A stretch of 64,000 bases of DNA from Chloroflexota bacterium (GCA_016234485.1 JACRBL010000049.1:17095-81094); one strand, 5' to 3'. Counted from the stretch's first letter, positions 40,605 through 50,478 are shown. Program-made: numbers and translations. The notes: generated from the letters alone by a model not told the origin.

Positions 40605-40964
40605 TTACGCAACGCTATCGCTAATATCAAACTTGATCTTCCCAATGTCGCTCGTCGTCGCGGTGACGGTGATCTTCTGAGCGCCAGCCGCGAGTTGGTC
40701 TCCCGCGACCGCGACTTTCAGCGGTACGCCCATCCGCACAGGGACGGGGTTGTTTCGCGAAAGTTCCGGGCCGTTGACAGTTCGGTCGGCAGTGATCAGG
40801 GCGACAGATTCTCCTTCGTAGTTCATCGCGCCCGCCGTGATGGGACCAATCCCGATTAGCATGGTTGAGTCGATAATGTTTTTCAGTGAGAACTCAAATC
40901 CCGAATCGGTATTCTTGAGCGAGCCTTTGACGTAGAGTTTGGCAAGCAGGAAAGAGGGAATCAT
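40605..40964 (-). CDS. Hypothetical protein
   Basis: 119 aa frame MIPSFLLAKLYVKGSLKNTDSGFEFSLKNIID...; plausible composition; family not recognised. Confidence 0.5.
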   Translation of the reverse strand: MIPSFLLAKLYVKGSLKNTDSGFEFSLKNIIDSTMLIGIGPITAGAMNYEGESVALITADRTVNGPELSRNNPVPVRMGVPLKVAVAGDQLAAGAQKITVTATTSDIGKIKFDISDSVA

Positions 40965-40977
40965 TGGTCTCCTTGAG

Positions 40978-41010
40978 AGCCCTCACAGGTCTTGGAGACC
41001 TGTGAGGGCT
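40978..41010. repeat. Palindromic hairpin AGCCCTCACAGGTCT-TGG-AGACCTGTGAGGGCT
   Basis: Perfect 15-bp stem. Confidence 0.8.
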
Positions 41011-41076
41011 GATGTTTAAATCTTGAACTGCTACCCCCCGCGCCGATGAAAGCAATTTTTGTCATGGAGGCTCTTT

Positions 41077-41706
41077 TTAGCCGAGCATTTTTTTGTGGAT
41101 GGGAACGCGCACAAATTGTTGAAGCGCGGCGATCAACATATCTTTTGCTGGAGTCGTTTGCATCAATCGGCTGGGAAGTTGCCCCTGAATCATCAGCAGA
41201 ACCAATCCGTGAAGTAGACCCCAAATGCTGACCGCCTGTAATTCGGAGTTGACGTCTTCACCGCTTAACACGCCCGCGCTTCGACAGCGCTCGATGATAT
41301 TCCTCAGCGCCTGCATGTTGCGCTGTGAATATTCGAGAAATTCTGGATGACTATGTTCATCCTGAATCGCGCCCGAGAACGTGATTTTGTAATGGTCGGG
41401 CGACTCCAATCCGAACTGCATGTACGCCCACGCGCCGATGAGGAATTGGCGCAAGGGATCGTCGGCATGGCGCGCTCGGATCGCTTCGAATTGTTCGAAG
41501 ATTTTTTTATGCCCATCCGAAGCGATGGCGGCGATTAAATTCTGTTTATCCGCAAAATGAGCATAGGGCGCGGCATGACTGACCCCTGCCTTGCGCGCCG
41601 CCTTGCGCAGACTCAAACCGCTGACGCCCTCCTCCGCCAGAATCTCGATCCCCGCCTGAATGAGCGCGTTCTTCAAATCTCCGTGATGGTAGGTTTTTCG
41701 TGGCAT
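41077..41706 (-). CDS. TetR/AcrR-family transcriptional regulator
   Basis: MPRKTYHHGDLKNALIQAGIEILAEEGVSGLSLRKAARKAGVSHAAPYAHFADKQNLIAAI. Confidence 0.9.
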   Translation of the reverse strand: MPRKTYHHGDLKNALIQAGIEILAEEGVSGLSLRKAARKAGVSHAAPYAHFADKQNLIAAIASDGHKKIFEQFEAIRARHADDPLRQFLIGAWAYMQFGLESPDHYKITFSGAIQDEHSHPEFLEYSQRNMQALRNIIERCRSAGVLSGEDVNSELQAVSIWGLLHGLVLLMIQGQLPSRLMQTTPAKDMLIAALQQFVRVPIHKKMLG

Positions 41707-41724
41707 GTCGAATTTCTTGGCACA

Positions 41725-41757
41725 AATCTTGACGACGTCAAGATTCTAGCATACAAT
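41725..41757 (+). promoter_or_regulatory. Sigma70-like promoter with overlapping palindromic operator
   Basis: AATCTTGACG-A-CGTCAAGATT (10-bp arms, 41725-41745) overlaps -35 TTGACG (41729-41734); 17 bp to TACAAT (41752-41757); between tetR (-) and aldolase (+). Confidence 0.75.
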
Positions 41758-41787
41758 CTTTACAGTGTCTAGTTAGAAGAGGCTTTC

Positions 41788-42474
41788 ATGGAAACTTTCG
41801 ACGCATACAAAAAACAGGTTGTGGATACAGCCCAAAGTTTGACCCGCAAGGGATACCTGATGGCGACGGGAGGCAATCTCTCCGTGCGATTGCCGGGAGG
41901 AAATGCATTCGCCATCACCCCCTCCAACTTCGATTACTTCAAAATGACCCTGCAGGATGTCTGCGTTCTCGACTTCAACTTGAACGTGCTCGAAGGCGCG
42001 CTCAAACCGTCAGTGGAGAGCGCCATGCACGCGGCCATTTACCAAGCGCGCGCGGACGTGAACGCGGTGGTGCATACCCATCAGGTTTACGCCTCCGCGC
42101 TGGCGCTGATTAACTCCCCCATCCCGACTCTGTTCGATGAGCAGGCGCGCTTCCTCGGGCGGGCAGTGGACATCATCCCCTACGCACCCTCTGGGACAAA
42201 TTTTCTAGCGAAGACCATCGCGAAGCACGTCAAGAATCACAACAACGCCTTCATCATGAAAAACCACGGGGCGCTGATTTTCGGTCACGATATGGAACGC
42301 GCCGAGCACAACGTGGAAATTCTGGAGAAGAGCTCGCTGGCCTATCTGCTGGCATTGTGCAGTGACAAGCCCATCAGTAAAATTCCGTTGGCCGTGAGAG
42401 AGATCGCGTTTGCGAAACTCCGCAAGGATCAAAAGAAAGTGGAGCAGGGGATTATGGAGACGGGAGGAGAGTAA
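41788..42474 (+). CDS. Class II aldolase/adducin-family protein
   Basis: GYLMATGGNLSVRLPGGNAFAITPS; AVVHTHQVYASALA; FIMKNHGALIFG. Confidence 0.85.
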   Translation: METFDAYKKQVVDTAQSLTRKGYLMATGGNLSVRLPGGNAFAITPSNFDYFKMTLQDVCVLDFNLNVLEGALKPSVESAMHAAIYQARADVNAVVHTHQVYASALALINSPIPTLFDEQARFLGRAVDIIPYAPSGTNFLAKTIAKHVKNHNNAFIMKNHGALIFGHDMERAEHNVEILEKSSLAYLLALCSDKPISKIPLAVREIAFAKLRKDQKKVEQGIMETGGE

Positions 42475-42476
42475 AC

Positions 42477-43922
42477 ATGACCGCGCAACAATATGCCATT
42501 TCCGAATACCCAAACGTGGACGAGGTCTACGCCAAACTCAACACGCTGGTTAGCCAGCCCATGCGTCCCGTGCGGCGCGACAAAATGCAGGAATACCTCA
42601 ACTACTTCGACACGCGCTGTGTCCGCTCAAAGGAATTGACCGACGAGGCGAAGAAAATCATCCCCGGCGGCGTTCAGCATAACCTGGCGTTCAACTATCC
42701 CTTTCCCATCGCCATCGAAAAAGCAGACGGCGCGCACCTTTGGGACGCGGACGGTAATCGTTACATTGACTTCCTCCAGGCTGGAGGTCCCACCGTGCTG
42801 GGAAGCAACTACGCGCCCGTGCGCGAAAAAGTGATGGAGATGTTGCAGACCTGCGGCCCGGTGACGGGTCTCTTTCACGAATACGAATTGAAACTGGCGC
42901 AACTCATCCAGCGCTTCATGCCCTCGATTGAAATGTTCCGCATGTTGGGCTCGGGGACGGAGGGCGTGATGGCCGCGATCCGCGCGGCGCGCGCCTTCAC
43001 GAAGAAAAAGCGCGTCATCAAGGTGGGTGGCGCGTATCACGGCTGGAGCGACCAGATGGTCTACGGACTGCACATCCCAGGCACAGGTCGGCTCGAAGCA
43101 AAAGGGATTCCGCGTGGCGCGAATCGGACGACCGAGGAGTTCTACCCAAATAGCCTCGCGGCGCTGAAACGCCATTTGGCAGTCAACCGCCTCAGGGGTG
43201 GAACCGCCGCGGTCATCGTCGAGCCGCTCGGACCCGAGTCGGGGACGCGGCCAGTCCCGTTTGACTTCAATCGAAAAGTCCGCGAGTTGTGCGACGAGTT
43301 TGGTGCGCTACTCATATTCGATGAAGTCGTCACTGGATTTCGCGTTGGGTTGGGCGGCGCGCAGGGATACTTTGGAGTCAAGCCCGACCTGACCGTGTTT
43401 GGCAAATGCGTGACGGGCGGATACCCCATGGCGGGCGGAGTCGGCGGGCGGCGCGACGTAATCCTGACCTTCGCGGCGGGACTCGGCGGCACGGGCGAAC
43501 GCGCCTACATTGGGGGGACGCTCTCGGCCAATCCGCTTTCGTGCGCGGCGGGTTATCATGCCCTGCTCGAAATGGAGCGGACAAACGCGCCTGTCATCGC
43601 GGGGCGCGCGGGCGATAGGCTCACAAAAGGTTTACAAGCCATCATCGAAAAATATGGTTTATCCTTCGTGGCATACAATCAAGGTTCGATTGTTCATCTC
43701 GAAACCTCGGGAACGATGTTGCTCGATTTCAAAAATCCGTTGCGCCTGCTGAAGGAACTCAAACCGCGCAAGCACATGATGGAAGAAATGGGCGCGGCCT
43801 ACATGGCGATTGGACTGGTCACGTTGGCTGGCTCGCGCATGTACACGTCCATGGCGGATACGGACGAGGTCATTGACGAGGCGTTGGCTAAATTCGAAAC
43901 CGTTTTGTCAGCCTGTGTTTAA
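42477..43922 (+). CDS. Class III aminotransferase (glutamate-1-semialdehyde aminomutase-like)
   Basis: GVQHNLAFNYPFPIAIEKADGAHLWDADGNRYIDF; ALLIFDEVVTGFRVGLGGAQGYFGVKPDLTVFGKCVTGGYPMAGGVGGR. Confidence 0.88.
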   Translation: MTAQQYAISEYPNVDEVYAKLNTLVSQPMRPVRRDKMQEYLNYFDTRCVRSKELTDEAKKIIPGGVQHNLAFNYPFPIAIEKADGAHLWDADGNRYIDFLQAGGPTVLGSNYAPVREKVMEMLQTCGPVTGLFHEYELKLAQLIQRFMPSIEMFRMLGSGTEGVMAAIRAARAFTKKKRVIKVGGAYHGWSDQMVYGLHIPGTGRLEAKGIPRGANRTTEEFYPNSLAALKRHLAVNRLRGGTAAVIVEPLGPESGTRPVPFDFNRKVRELCDEFGALLIFDEVVTGFRVGLGGAQGYFGVKPDLTVFGKCVTGGYPMAGGVGGRRDVILTFAAGLGGTGERAYIGGTLSANPLSCAAGYHALLEMERTNAPVIAGRAGDRLTKGLQAIIEKYGLSFVAYNQGSIVHLETSGTMLLDFKNPLRLLKELKPRKHMMEEMGAAYMAIGLVTLAGSRMYTSMADTDEVIDEALAKFETVLSACV

Positions 43923-43933
43923 GCAGGTGATTG

Positions 43934-43999
43934 ACCTAACCCCCGCCGCCTGCGGCGTCACCCCCTTCCCTACTAGGGAAGGGGGACGGGGGGATAGGT
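43934..43999. repeat. GC-rich element with terminal inverted repeats ACCTAACCCCC ... GGGGGATAGGT
   Basis: 11-bp ends with one mismatch plus internal hairpin CCCCCTTCCCTACTAGGGAAGGGGG. Confidence 0.75.
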
Positions 44000-44011
44000 A
44001 AGTGGAGCGCC

Positions 44012-45211
44012 ATGACAAACAACTACAAACTCTACGGGTATCGCTGGGTGGTATTGGCTGTATTCATGTTCATCAACCTGACCATCCAGATGTTGTGGAT
44101 CACTTACGCGCCCATCACGGGAGTCGCCGCGGCATTTTATGGAGTGACCGATTTGAAAATCGGTTTCCTGGCGATGTCGTTCATGATCGCGTTCATTCCG
44201 CTCTCCATTCCTGTTTCGTGGGTGATTGACACCTACGGATTCAGGCTGGCCGTCAGCATCGGCGCGGTGTTGATGGGAATCTTCGGTCTCCTGCGCGGGT
44301 TTGCAGGCGCAAACTATTCCCTCGTTTTGTGGAGCACGATCGGGATCGCGGCCGCGCAACCTTTCCTGCTTAACGCGTGGACAAAAGTTCCCGCGAACTG
44401 GTTCGCGGTCGAAGAACGCGCCACCGCGGTTGGATTGGTGACGCTCGCGAATTTGGTCGGCACCGCGCTCGGCATGGTGTTAACTCCCATCCTGACCGAG
44501 ACGCTTCCCATCCCGACCGTGCAGTTGATCTACGGCGGACTCGCGGCATTCTCGTCCGTTTTGTTCCTTGCATTCGCGCGCGAGACGCCGCCTACGCCTC
44601 CTTGCCCTCCTGGCGAGGAGGCCCGCGCGCTGATGTTGGACGGTCTCAAACACGCCCTCACCGTGAAATCGTTTTGGCTGTATTTATTCGTCTCGTTCAT
44701 CGGGCTGGGAATCTTCAACGGCATCACCACCTGGGTCGAGAATATCATCCGTCCGCGCGGCTTCACCCCCACCGACGCGGGCGCTCTCGGCGCGCTGATG
44801 TTGGTCGGCGGTGTGTTGGGCGCGGTGATCATCCCGCCGTTTTCGGACAAACAACGAAAGCGACAACCTTATATTCTTGTTGGAATTTTGCTGACAATCC
44901 CCGGACTGATCGGTCTGGCATTTGCCACCAGCAGTTGGTTGTTGTTCATCTCGGCCTTCGCGATGGGATTCTTCCTCGTCAGCACGAGTCCGATTGGAAT
45001 GCAATACGCGGCCGAGGTGACGCGTCCCACGCCCGAAGGGACATCGAACGGATTGATTCAACTTTTCGGTCAGGCTTCGGTGGTGTTCGTCTACATCATG
45101 GAAGCGTTGAAGGCGCAAGATGGTTCATTCACGCCCGCATTGCTTCTGGCGATTGGGTTGCTGGTTGTCAGCGCGGCGCTCGTCACGCAGATGAAAGACC
45201 CGCAAAAATAA
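44012..45211 (+). CDS. MFS transporter
   Basis: 399 aa with repeated TM segments; FLVCR/NarK-like pattern, PPTPPCPPGEEARALMLDGL central loop. Confidence 0.85.
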   Translation: MTNNYKLYGYRWVVLAVFMFINLTIQMLWITYAPITGVAAAFYGVTDLKIGFLAMSFMIAFIPLSIPVSWVIDTYGFRLAVSIGAVLMGIFGLLRGFAGANYSLVLWSTIGIAAAQPFLLNAWTKVPANWFAVEERATAVGLVTLANLVGTALGMVLTPILTETLPIPTVQLIYGGLAAFSSVLFLAFARETPPTPPCPPGEEARALMLDGLKHALTVKSFWLYLFVSFIGLGIFNGITTWVENIIRPRGFTPTDAGALGALMLVGGVLGAVIIPPFSDKQRKRQPYILVGILLTIPGLIGLAFATSSWLLFISAFAMGFFLVSTSPIGMQYAAEVTRPTPEGTSNGLIQLFGQASVVFVYIMEALKAQDGSFTPALLLAIGLLVVSAALVTQMKDPQK

Positions 45212-45214
45212 ACA

Positions 45215-46798
45215 ATGACAAACGAAAACATCATCCTCGCCGTTGACCTCGGCACATCGAGCATGAAGGTCGCGCTGATCACTGTCAGCGGGAAAATGAT
45301 CGGCTGGGAAACCGAACCCCTGCGCCTCATCCTCACGCCCGATGGCGGGGCGGAGCAATCGCCCGCGGAGTGGTGGGACGCGTTCCTTTCGGCGGCGAAG
45401 CGGCTCGTGGCGAGGAGCCCGCGCGAGGTCCGCGCGATCCGTGCGGTTTGTTGTTCCACTCAAGGCGAGGGGACAGTCCCCGTTGACCGAGATGGCAACG
45501 CCTTGATGAACTGCGTCCTGTGGATGGACATGCGCGGCGCGTCGTATTTGAAAAGGCAGTTGCGCGGATGGATCAACGTGGATGGCGCGGACGTTTTGAA
45601 AATCCTGCGCTTCGTTCACCTGACGGGCGGCATGCCTTCCCCCACAGGCAAAGACCCCGCCGCCCACATGTTGCTGGTGCGCGAACGTTTCCCTGAAATT
45701 TACGCGCGCACGTATAAATTTTTGAACGTGCTCGATTACATGAACCTGCGGCTGACGGGGGAATTCGTGGCGAGTTTCGATTCGATCCTGACATCGTGGG
45801 TGACCGACAATCGTGACCCCGATTCGATTCGTTATGACGATTCGCTGATTCGCACGCTTGGCGTCGAGCGCGAAAAACTTCCCGATATCGTGCCATGCAC
45901 AAAAGTGATCGGAACTCTGCGCCGCGAGGTCGCGGAGACGCTTGGGCTTTCGTCGGACGTGAAGGTGGTGGCAGGCGCGATTGACAATACCGCCGCGGCC
46001 ATAGGCGCAGGTGCAGTGCAGGATTTCGCGACGCACCTTTACATCGGGACTTCTTCGTGGATGGCCGCGCACGTGCCATTCAAGAAAACCGACGCGGTCG
46101 CCTCGCTGGCCTCCGTCCCATGTGCCGTGTCCGGGCGTTACCTGCTGACCGCGTTGCAGGCGACCGCAGGCGGCAACCTCACCTTTCTACGCGACAATAT
46201 CCTTTATCACAAGGACGAGTTATTGCAGGAAGCGGAAGCGCCAGATATTTTCAAAGCGCTGGACAGAATCGCGGCGCGCGTCCCTGCGGGGGGCAACGGC
46301 GTCATATACACCCCCTGGATTTGGGGCGAGCGCGCGCCTGTGGATGACCATCATCTGCGCGCGGGCTTGTACAACCTTTCCCTGCACAACACGCGTGAAG
46401 ATGTCATCCGCGCGTTTCTGGAAGGCGTGGCTCTCAACACGCGCTGGTTGTTGAACCCTGTGGAAAAATTCATGCGCCGCAAAGTGGACACGATCAACAT
46501 CGTTGGCGGCGGCGCGCAATCGGATATCTGGTGTCAGATCTTCGCGGACGTGCTGAACGTGGAGATCAAACAGGCGAGCGACCCGATCTACGCCAACGCG
46601 CGCGGCGCGGCATGGATTGCGGCGGTGGGTTTGGGCGAAATTTCATTTGCCGACCTGCCGAACCTGATCGAAATCAAAAAGACCTACACGCCTACGCACA
46701 ACAACCGCGCGTTATATGATGAGCGTTTTGGGGTCTTCGTGCAAATCTACAAGCAAATGAAGAGTGTATATCAGCGCCTCAATTCAGTCCCACTATGA
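45215..46798 (+). CDS. FGGY-family carbohydrate kinase (xylulokinase-like)
   Basis: ILAVDLGTSSMKVALI; HLYIGTSSWMAAHVPF; NIVGGGAQSDIWCQIFADVLNVEI. Confidence 0.9.
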   Translation: MTNENIILAVDLGTSSMKVALITVSGKMIGWETEPLRLILTPDGGAEQSPAEWWDAFLSAAKRLVARSPREVRAIRAVCCSTQGEGTVPVDRDGNALMNCVLWMDMRGASYLKRQLRGWINVDGADVLKILRFVHLTGGMPSPTGKDPAAHMLLVRERFPEIYARTYKFLNVLDYMNLRLTGEFVASFDSILTSWVTDNRDPDSIRYDDSLIRTLGVEREKLPDIVPCTKVIGTLRREVAETLGLSSDVKVVAGAIDNTAAAIGAGAVQDFATHLYIGTSSWMAAHVPFKKTDAVASLASVPCAVSGRYLLTALQATAGGNLTFLRDNILYHKDELLQEAEAPDIFKALDRIAARVPAGGNGVIYTPWIWGERAPVDDHHLRAGLYNLSLHNTREDVIRAFLEGVALNTRWLLNPVEKFMRRKVDTINIVGGGAQSDIWCQIFADVLNVEIKQASDPIYANARGAAWIAAVGLGEISFADLPNLIEIKKTYTPTHNNRALYDERFGVFVQIYKQMKSVYQRLNSVPL

Positions 46799-46810
46799 AA
46801 CGGATTCACA

Positions 46811-49078
46811 ATGTCGCTTCCTCCCATTCCTACCTTCCGACCCATTGCCCAAGCGGACGCGACTGTCGCGACTGCAAACGTCCGCTTCACCGTCCTCACC
46901 GACCGCCTCCTCCGCCTCGAGTTCAGCGCGGACGGACGCTTTGAAGACCGTCCCTCGCAGGCCTTCTGGTTCCGTGAGCAACCCGTCCCAAAGTTCAGCA
47001 AGACCGTGACCGATTCGCTCATCGAGATCGAGACCGATTTCCTGCATCTGAAATATCAAATCACGCCGAAGGGCTTCACCGCCAAAACACTCTCGATCAA
47101 ACTCAAGCAGACAGGCGTCACATGGACATTTGGCGCGAAACAAAAAGACAACCTGCTCGGCACAGCCCGCACCCTTGACATGGCTGGCAGGGAGATCAAA
47201 CTCGAAACTGGGTTGCTCTCGCGTTCTGGTTGGGCAATTGTTGACGATTCCGAATCCCTCATCTTCAATGAAAACGGCTGGCTAACTCCACGCACTCGAT
47301 CCTCCAGCCGTTACGCAATACGCAGTATCGCGAAGCATCCCCGTGGGACGCAATATGATTTATATTTCTTCGGCTACGGCGCTGACTACACATCCTGTCT
47401 GCGCGACTTCACCGCCATCGCGGGCAAGATTCCCATGATCCCCCGTTACATCCTCGGCAACTGGTGGAGTCGCTATTGGGCGTACACACAGGATGAGTTG
47501 AAAGCGCTGATGGAAGATTTCCGCGCCCACGAAGTCCCGCTCTCGGTCTGCATCATAGACATGGACTGGCACATCACGAAAACGGGCAACGCCTCCAGCG
47601 GCTGGACGGGCTACACCTGGAACCGCACCCTCTTCCCCGACCCGCAGGGATTCATCCGCTGGTTGCATGAGCAGGGATTGCGTACCGCGCTCAACCTGCA
47701 TCCCGCCAAGGGCGTCTACTCGCACGAAGAACAATATGAAGACATGGCAAAGTGGATGGGCAAAGACCCCGCCACAAAAAAGCCCATCCCCTTCGACATC
47801 GCCGACCCGCGCTTCATGGAAGGGTATTTTGAAATTTTGCATCATCCGTATGAAAACGCCCTCCCCTCCGACCCCTTCGCGAAGCGCCCCTCTGGGGCTC
47901 CCGAAAACGGAAGAGGGGAGCATCAGCCCCCTTCTCTCTCCCAAAATTTGGAGAGAGAAGGGACGGGGATGAGTGAGGGCCTCGGTGTTGATTTCTGGTG
48001 GCTCGACTGGCAACAAGGCAACAAGAGCAAAGTCGCAGGCCTCGACCCGCTCTGGTTCCTCAACCACCTTCATTACCACGACCTTGGCCGCGACGGACAC
48101 AAACGTCCCTTCGTGTTCTCGCGCTGGGGCGGTCTCGGCAATCATCGTTATCCCATCGGCTTCAGCGGCGACACCCTCGTACGTTGGAGCGCGCTCGCCT
48201 TCCAGCCCCGCTTCACCGCCACGGCGGCCAACGTCGCGTACGGTTGGTGGAGTCACGACATCGGCGGCCACATGTTCAAAGACCAGACTCCCGAACTCTA
48301 TCTGCGCTGGGTGCAGTTCGGCGTCTTCAGTCCCATCATGCGGCTGCACAGCACCAAACTGCCCACGCTCGAACGCCGTCCATGGGCGAAGCCTGAACGC
48401 ATCCACCACGCCGCCCGTGACGCGATGCAACTCCGTCACGCGCTTATCCCGTATATTTACAGCATGGCCTGGCGCGCGCATCAGACCGCCATCAGCCTCG
48501 TCACGCCCATGTATTACGGAGACACGACCGACGCCGCGGCCTTCGACGCGCCCGACCAATATTACTTTGGCTCGGAGTTAATCGCCGCCCCCGTCACGCA
48601 TCCCGCGGACGCTCGAAGCGGGGTCGCGGCAAAACGAGTCTGGTTGCCAACTGGAACGTGGTTTCACTTCTTCACGGGCGAGCCGTTCGCTGGCGGCAAG
48701 TGGATCGAAGTGAAAGCCGCGCTCGAAGACATCCCCGTCTTCGCCAAGGCAGGAGCCATCGTCCCGCTCGCGCCCCGCGTCGGTTGGGGCGGACTCGACA
48801 ACCCGACCGAGTTGCACATCCACCTCTTCCCAGGCGCCGACAACACCTTCGACCTCTACGAAGATGACGGCGAGACCACCGATTACCAACGCGGCAAATA
48901 CGCCATCACGCGCTTTGAATTGAAGGGCGATACTTTCACCGTCCATCCCGCGCAAGGCGACCTCTCGGTCATTCCCGCGCAACGCACTTACCGTATCCAT
49001 GTCAATCGAAAGATTGAGATGGAATCTTTCACCATCGCTCCTCACGAGCAACACTCCATCACAATCTCCAATCTCTAA
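46811..49078 (+). CDS. Glycoside hydrolase family 31
   Basis: WWSRYWAYTQDELKALMEDFRAHEVPLSVCIIDMDWH; GVDFWWLDWQQG; FSRWGGLGNHRYPIGFSGDT; SHDIGGHM. Confidence 0.92.
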   Translation: MSLPPIPTFRPIAQADATVATANVRFTVLTDRLLRLEFSADGRFEDRPSQAFWFREQPVPKFSKTVTDSLIEIETDFLHLKYQITPKGFTAKTLSIKLKQTGVTWTFGAKQKDNLLGTARTLDMAGREIKLETGLLSRSGWAIVDDSESLIFNENGWLTPRTRSSSRYAIRSIAKHPRGTQYDLYFFGYGADYTSCLRDFTAIAGKIPMIPRYILGNWWSRYWAYTQDELKALMEDFRAHEVPLSVCIIDMDWHITKTGNASSGWTGYTWNRTLFPDPQGFIRWLHEQGLRTALNLHPAKGVYSHEEQYEDMAKWMGKDPATKKPIPFDIADPRFMEGYFEILHHPYENALPSDPFAKRPSGAPENGRGEHQPPSLSQNLEREGTGMSEGLGVDFWWLDWQQGNKSKVAGLDPLWFLNHLHYHDLGRDGHKRPFVFSRWGGLGNHRYPIGFSGDTLVRWSALAFQPRFTATAANVAYGWWSHDIGGHMFKDQTPELYLRWVQFGVFSPIMRLHSTKLPTLERRPWAKPERIHHAARDAMQLRHALIPYIYSMAWRAHQTAISLVTPMYYGDTTDAAAFDAPDQYYFGSELIAAPVTHPADARSGVAAKRVWLPTGTWFHFFTGEPFAGGKWIEVKAALEDIPVFAKAGAIVPLAPRVGWGGLDNPTELHIHLFPGADNTFDLYEDDGETTDYQRGKYAITRFELKGDTFTVHPAQGDLSVIPAQRTYRIHVNRKIEMESFTIAPHEQHSITISNL
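47857..47980 (+). repeat. ~120 bp repeat-like element inserted in frame in the GH31 gene
   Basis: GCCCTC...GAGGGC ends, internal inverted repeats (CCCTTCTCTCTCC AAAATTT GGAGAGAGAAGGG); encodes ALPSDPFAKRPSGAPENGRGEHQPPSLSQNLEREGTGMSEG. Confidence 0.7.
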
Positions 49079-49098
49079 TTTCCAATCCCCAATTTCCC

Positions 49099-50478
49099 AT
49101 GCCCTACCCTCAATTTCCCTCCAACTTCCTCTTCGGCGCTGCCACCGCCGCGTTTCAAATCGAAGGCAGTCCAACTGCCGATGGCAAAGGCAAATCCATC
49201 TGGGATGTGTATTCGCACACACGCGGAAAAATCCGCACGGGCGAAAATGCCGACATCACGTGCGAGACCTACCGCAATCCCGAACGCGACCTCGCGCTGA
49301 TGACCGAACTCGGCCTCAACGCCTATCGCTTCTCTATCTCATGGAGCCGCGTCCTCCCCAACGGACGCGGACAGGTCAACCAAAAGGGATTGGACTACTA
49401 CTGTCGCCTCGTTGACCTTCTGCTCGAGCGCGGCATCACTCCCTTCATCACGCTTTTCCACTGGGATACGCCGCAAGCCCTGCAAGAGTTGTGCGGCGGT
49501 TTCGCAGGACGCGACACAGCCTATTATTTTGCCGATTACGCCGAGGTCGTCGTCAAGGCCTTGGGTGACCGCGCCAAGAATTGGATCACCCTCAACGAAC
49601 CTCTGGAACATTGCGCGTTCGGTTATCTCTTGGGCGACCTCGCTCCTGGACATCACAATCCGTGGGAATATATCCGCGCCGCGCACCATCAATTGCTCGG
49701 ACACGGACTCGCCCTCGAGCGGATTCACGCCGCCTCCCCCGATTCCCGCGTCGGACTCACCCTAAGCCTGACTCCCATTTTCCCAGCCACCTCCCAACCG
49801 AAGGATATCGCGGCCGCGCATGTGGCGAATCAATTCTTTAACGATTTCTTCCTCGACGGCGTTTTCAAAGGCTCCTACCCCGACCCATTCTGGAGCAAAA
49901 TCCGCCTCGTCCGTCCCTCCGTCAAAACGGACGATATGAAAATCATCTCACAGCCAATGGACTTCCTCGGCGTCAATTACTACAGCCGCGAGTTTGCGCG
50001 CGCCGCGTGGAATGTTCCCCTCCTCGGCTTCTGGGTGGACGAAACACAGGTCAACCATCGCGAGCAAGTCGTCAACGGACGGCAGTACACCAACTTCGGA
50101 CGCGAGATTTACGCCCCTACGTTTTACGATACGCTGATGCGCCTGAAGAACGAATACGGTAATCCGACCATGTACATCACCGAGAACGGCGCGTCCTTCA
50201 CGGATGTCGTCGAAAACGGGGAAGTTCACGACCCATTGCGCATCGCCTTTCTCGAAAGTTACATGGAGGCCGCCGCGCAAGCCATCCGCGATGGAGTCAA
50301 CCTTCACGGCTACTTCATCTGGTCGCTGATGGATAACTTCGAGTGGCAACAGGGTTTCTCAAAACGATTCGGCCTGGTCTACGTGGATCACGCGACCCAG
50401 CAGAGAATCATCAAAGACAGTGGACGTTGGGTGGCGAAGATGATCCGGGGACAGGGATTACCAAAATCTGGGCAGTGA
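49099..50478 (+). CDS. Glycoside hydrolase family 1 (beta-glucosidase-like)
   Basis: FLFGAATAAFQIEGSPTADGKGKSIWDVY; WITLNEP; MYITENGASF; WSLMDNFEWQQGFSKRFGLVYVD. Confidence 0.93.
   Translation: MPYPQFPSNFLFGAATAAFQIEGSPTADGKGKSIWDVYSHTRGKIRTGENADITCETYRNPERDLALMTELGLNAYRFSISWSRVLPNGRGQVNQKGLDYYCRLVDLLLERGITPFITLFHWDTPQALQELCGGFAGRDTAYYFADYAEVVVKALGDRAKNWITLNEPLEHCAFGYLLGDLAPGHHNPWEYIRAAHHQLLGHGLALERIHAASPDSRVGLTLSLTPIFPATSQPKDIAAAHVANQFFNDFFLDGVFKGSYPDPFWSKIRLVRPSVKTDDMKIISQPMDFLGVNYYSREFARAAWNVPLLGFWVDETQVNHREQVVNGRQYTNFGREIYAPTFYDTLMRLKNEYGNPTMYITENGASFTDVVENGEVHDPLRIAFLESYMEAAAQAIRDGVNLHGYFIWSLMDNFEWQQGFSKRFGLVYVDHATQQRIIKDSGRWVAKMIRGQGLPKSGQ

Noticed and set aside
47360-48559. 399 aa minus-strand ORF
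   Set aside because: Antisense shadow of the GH31 gene.
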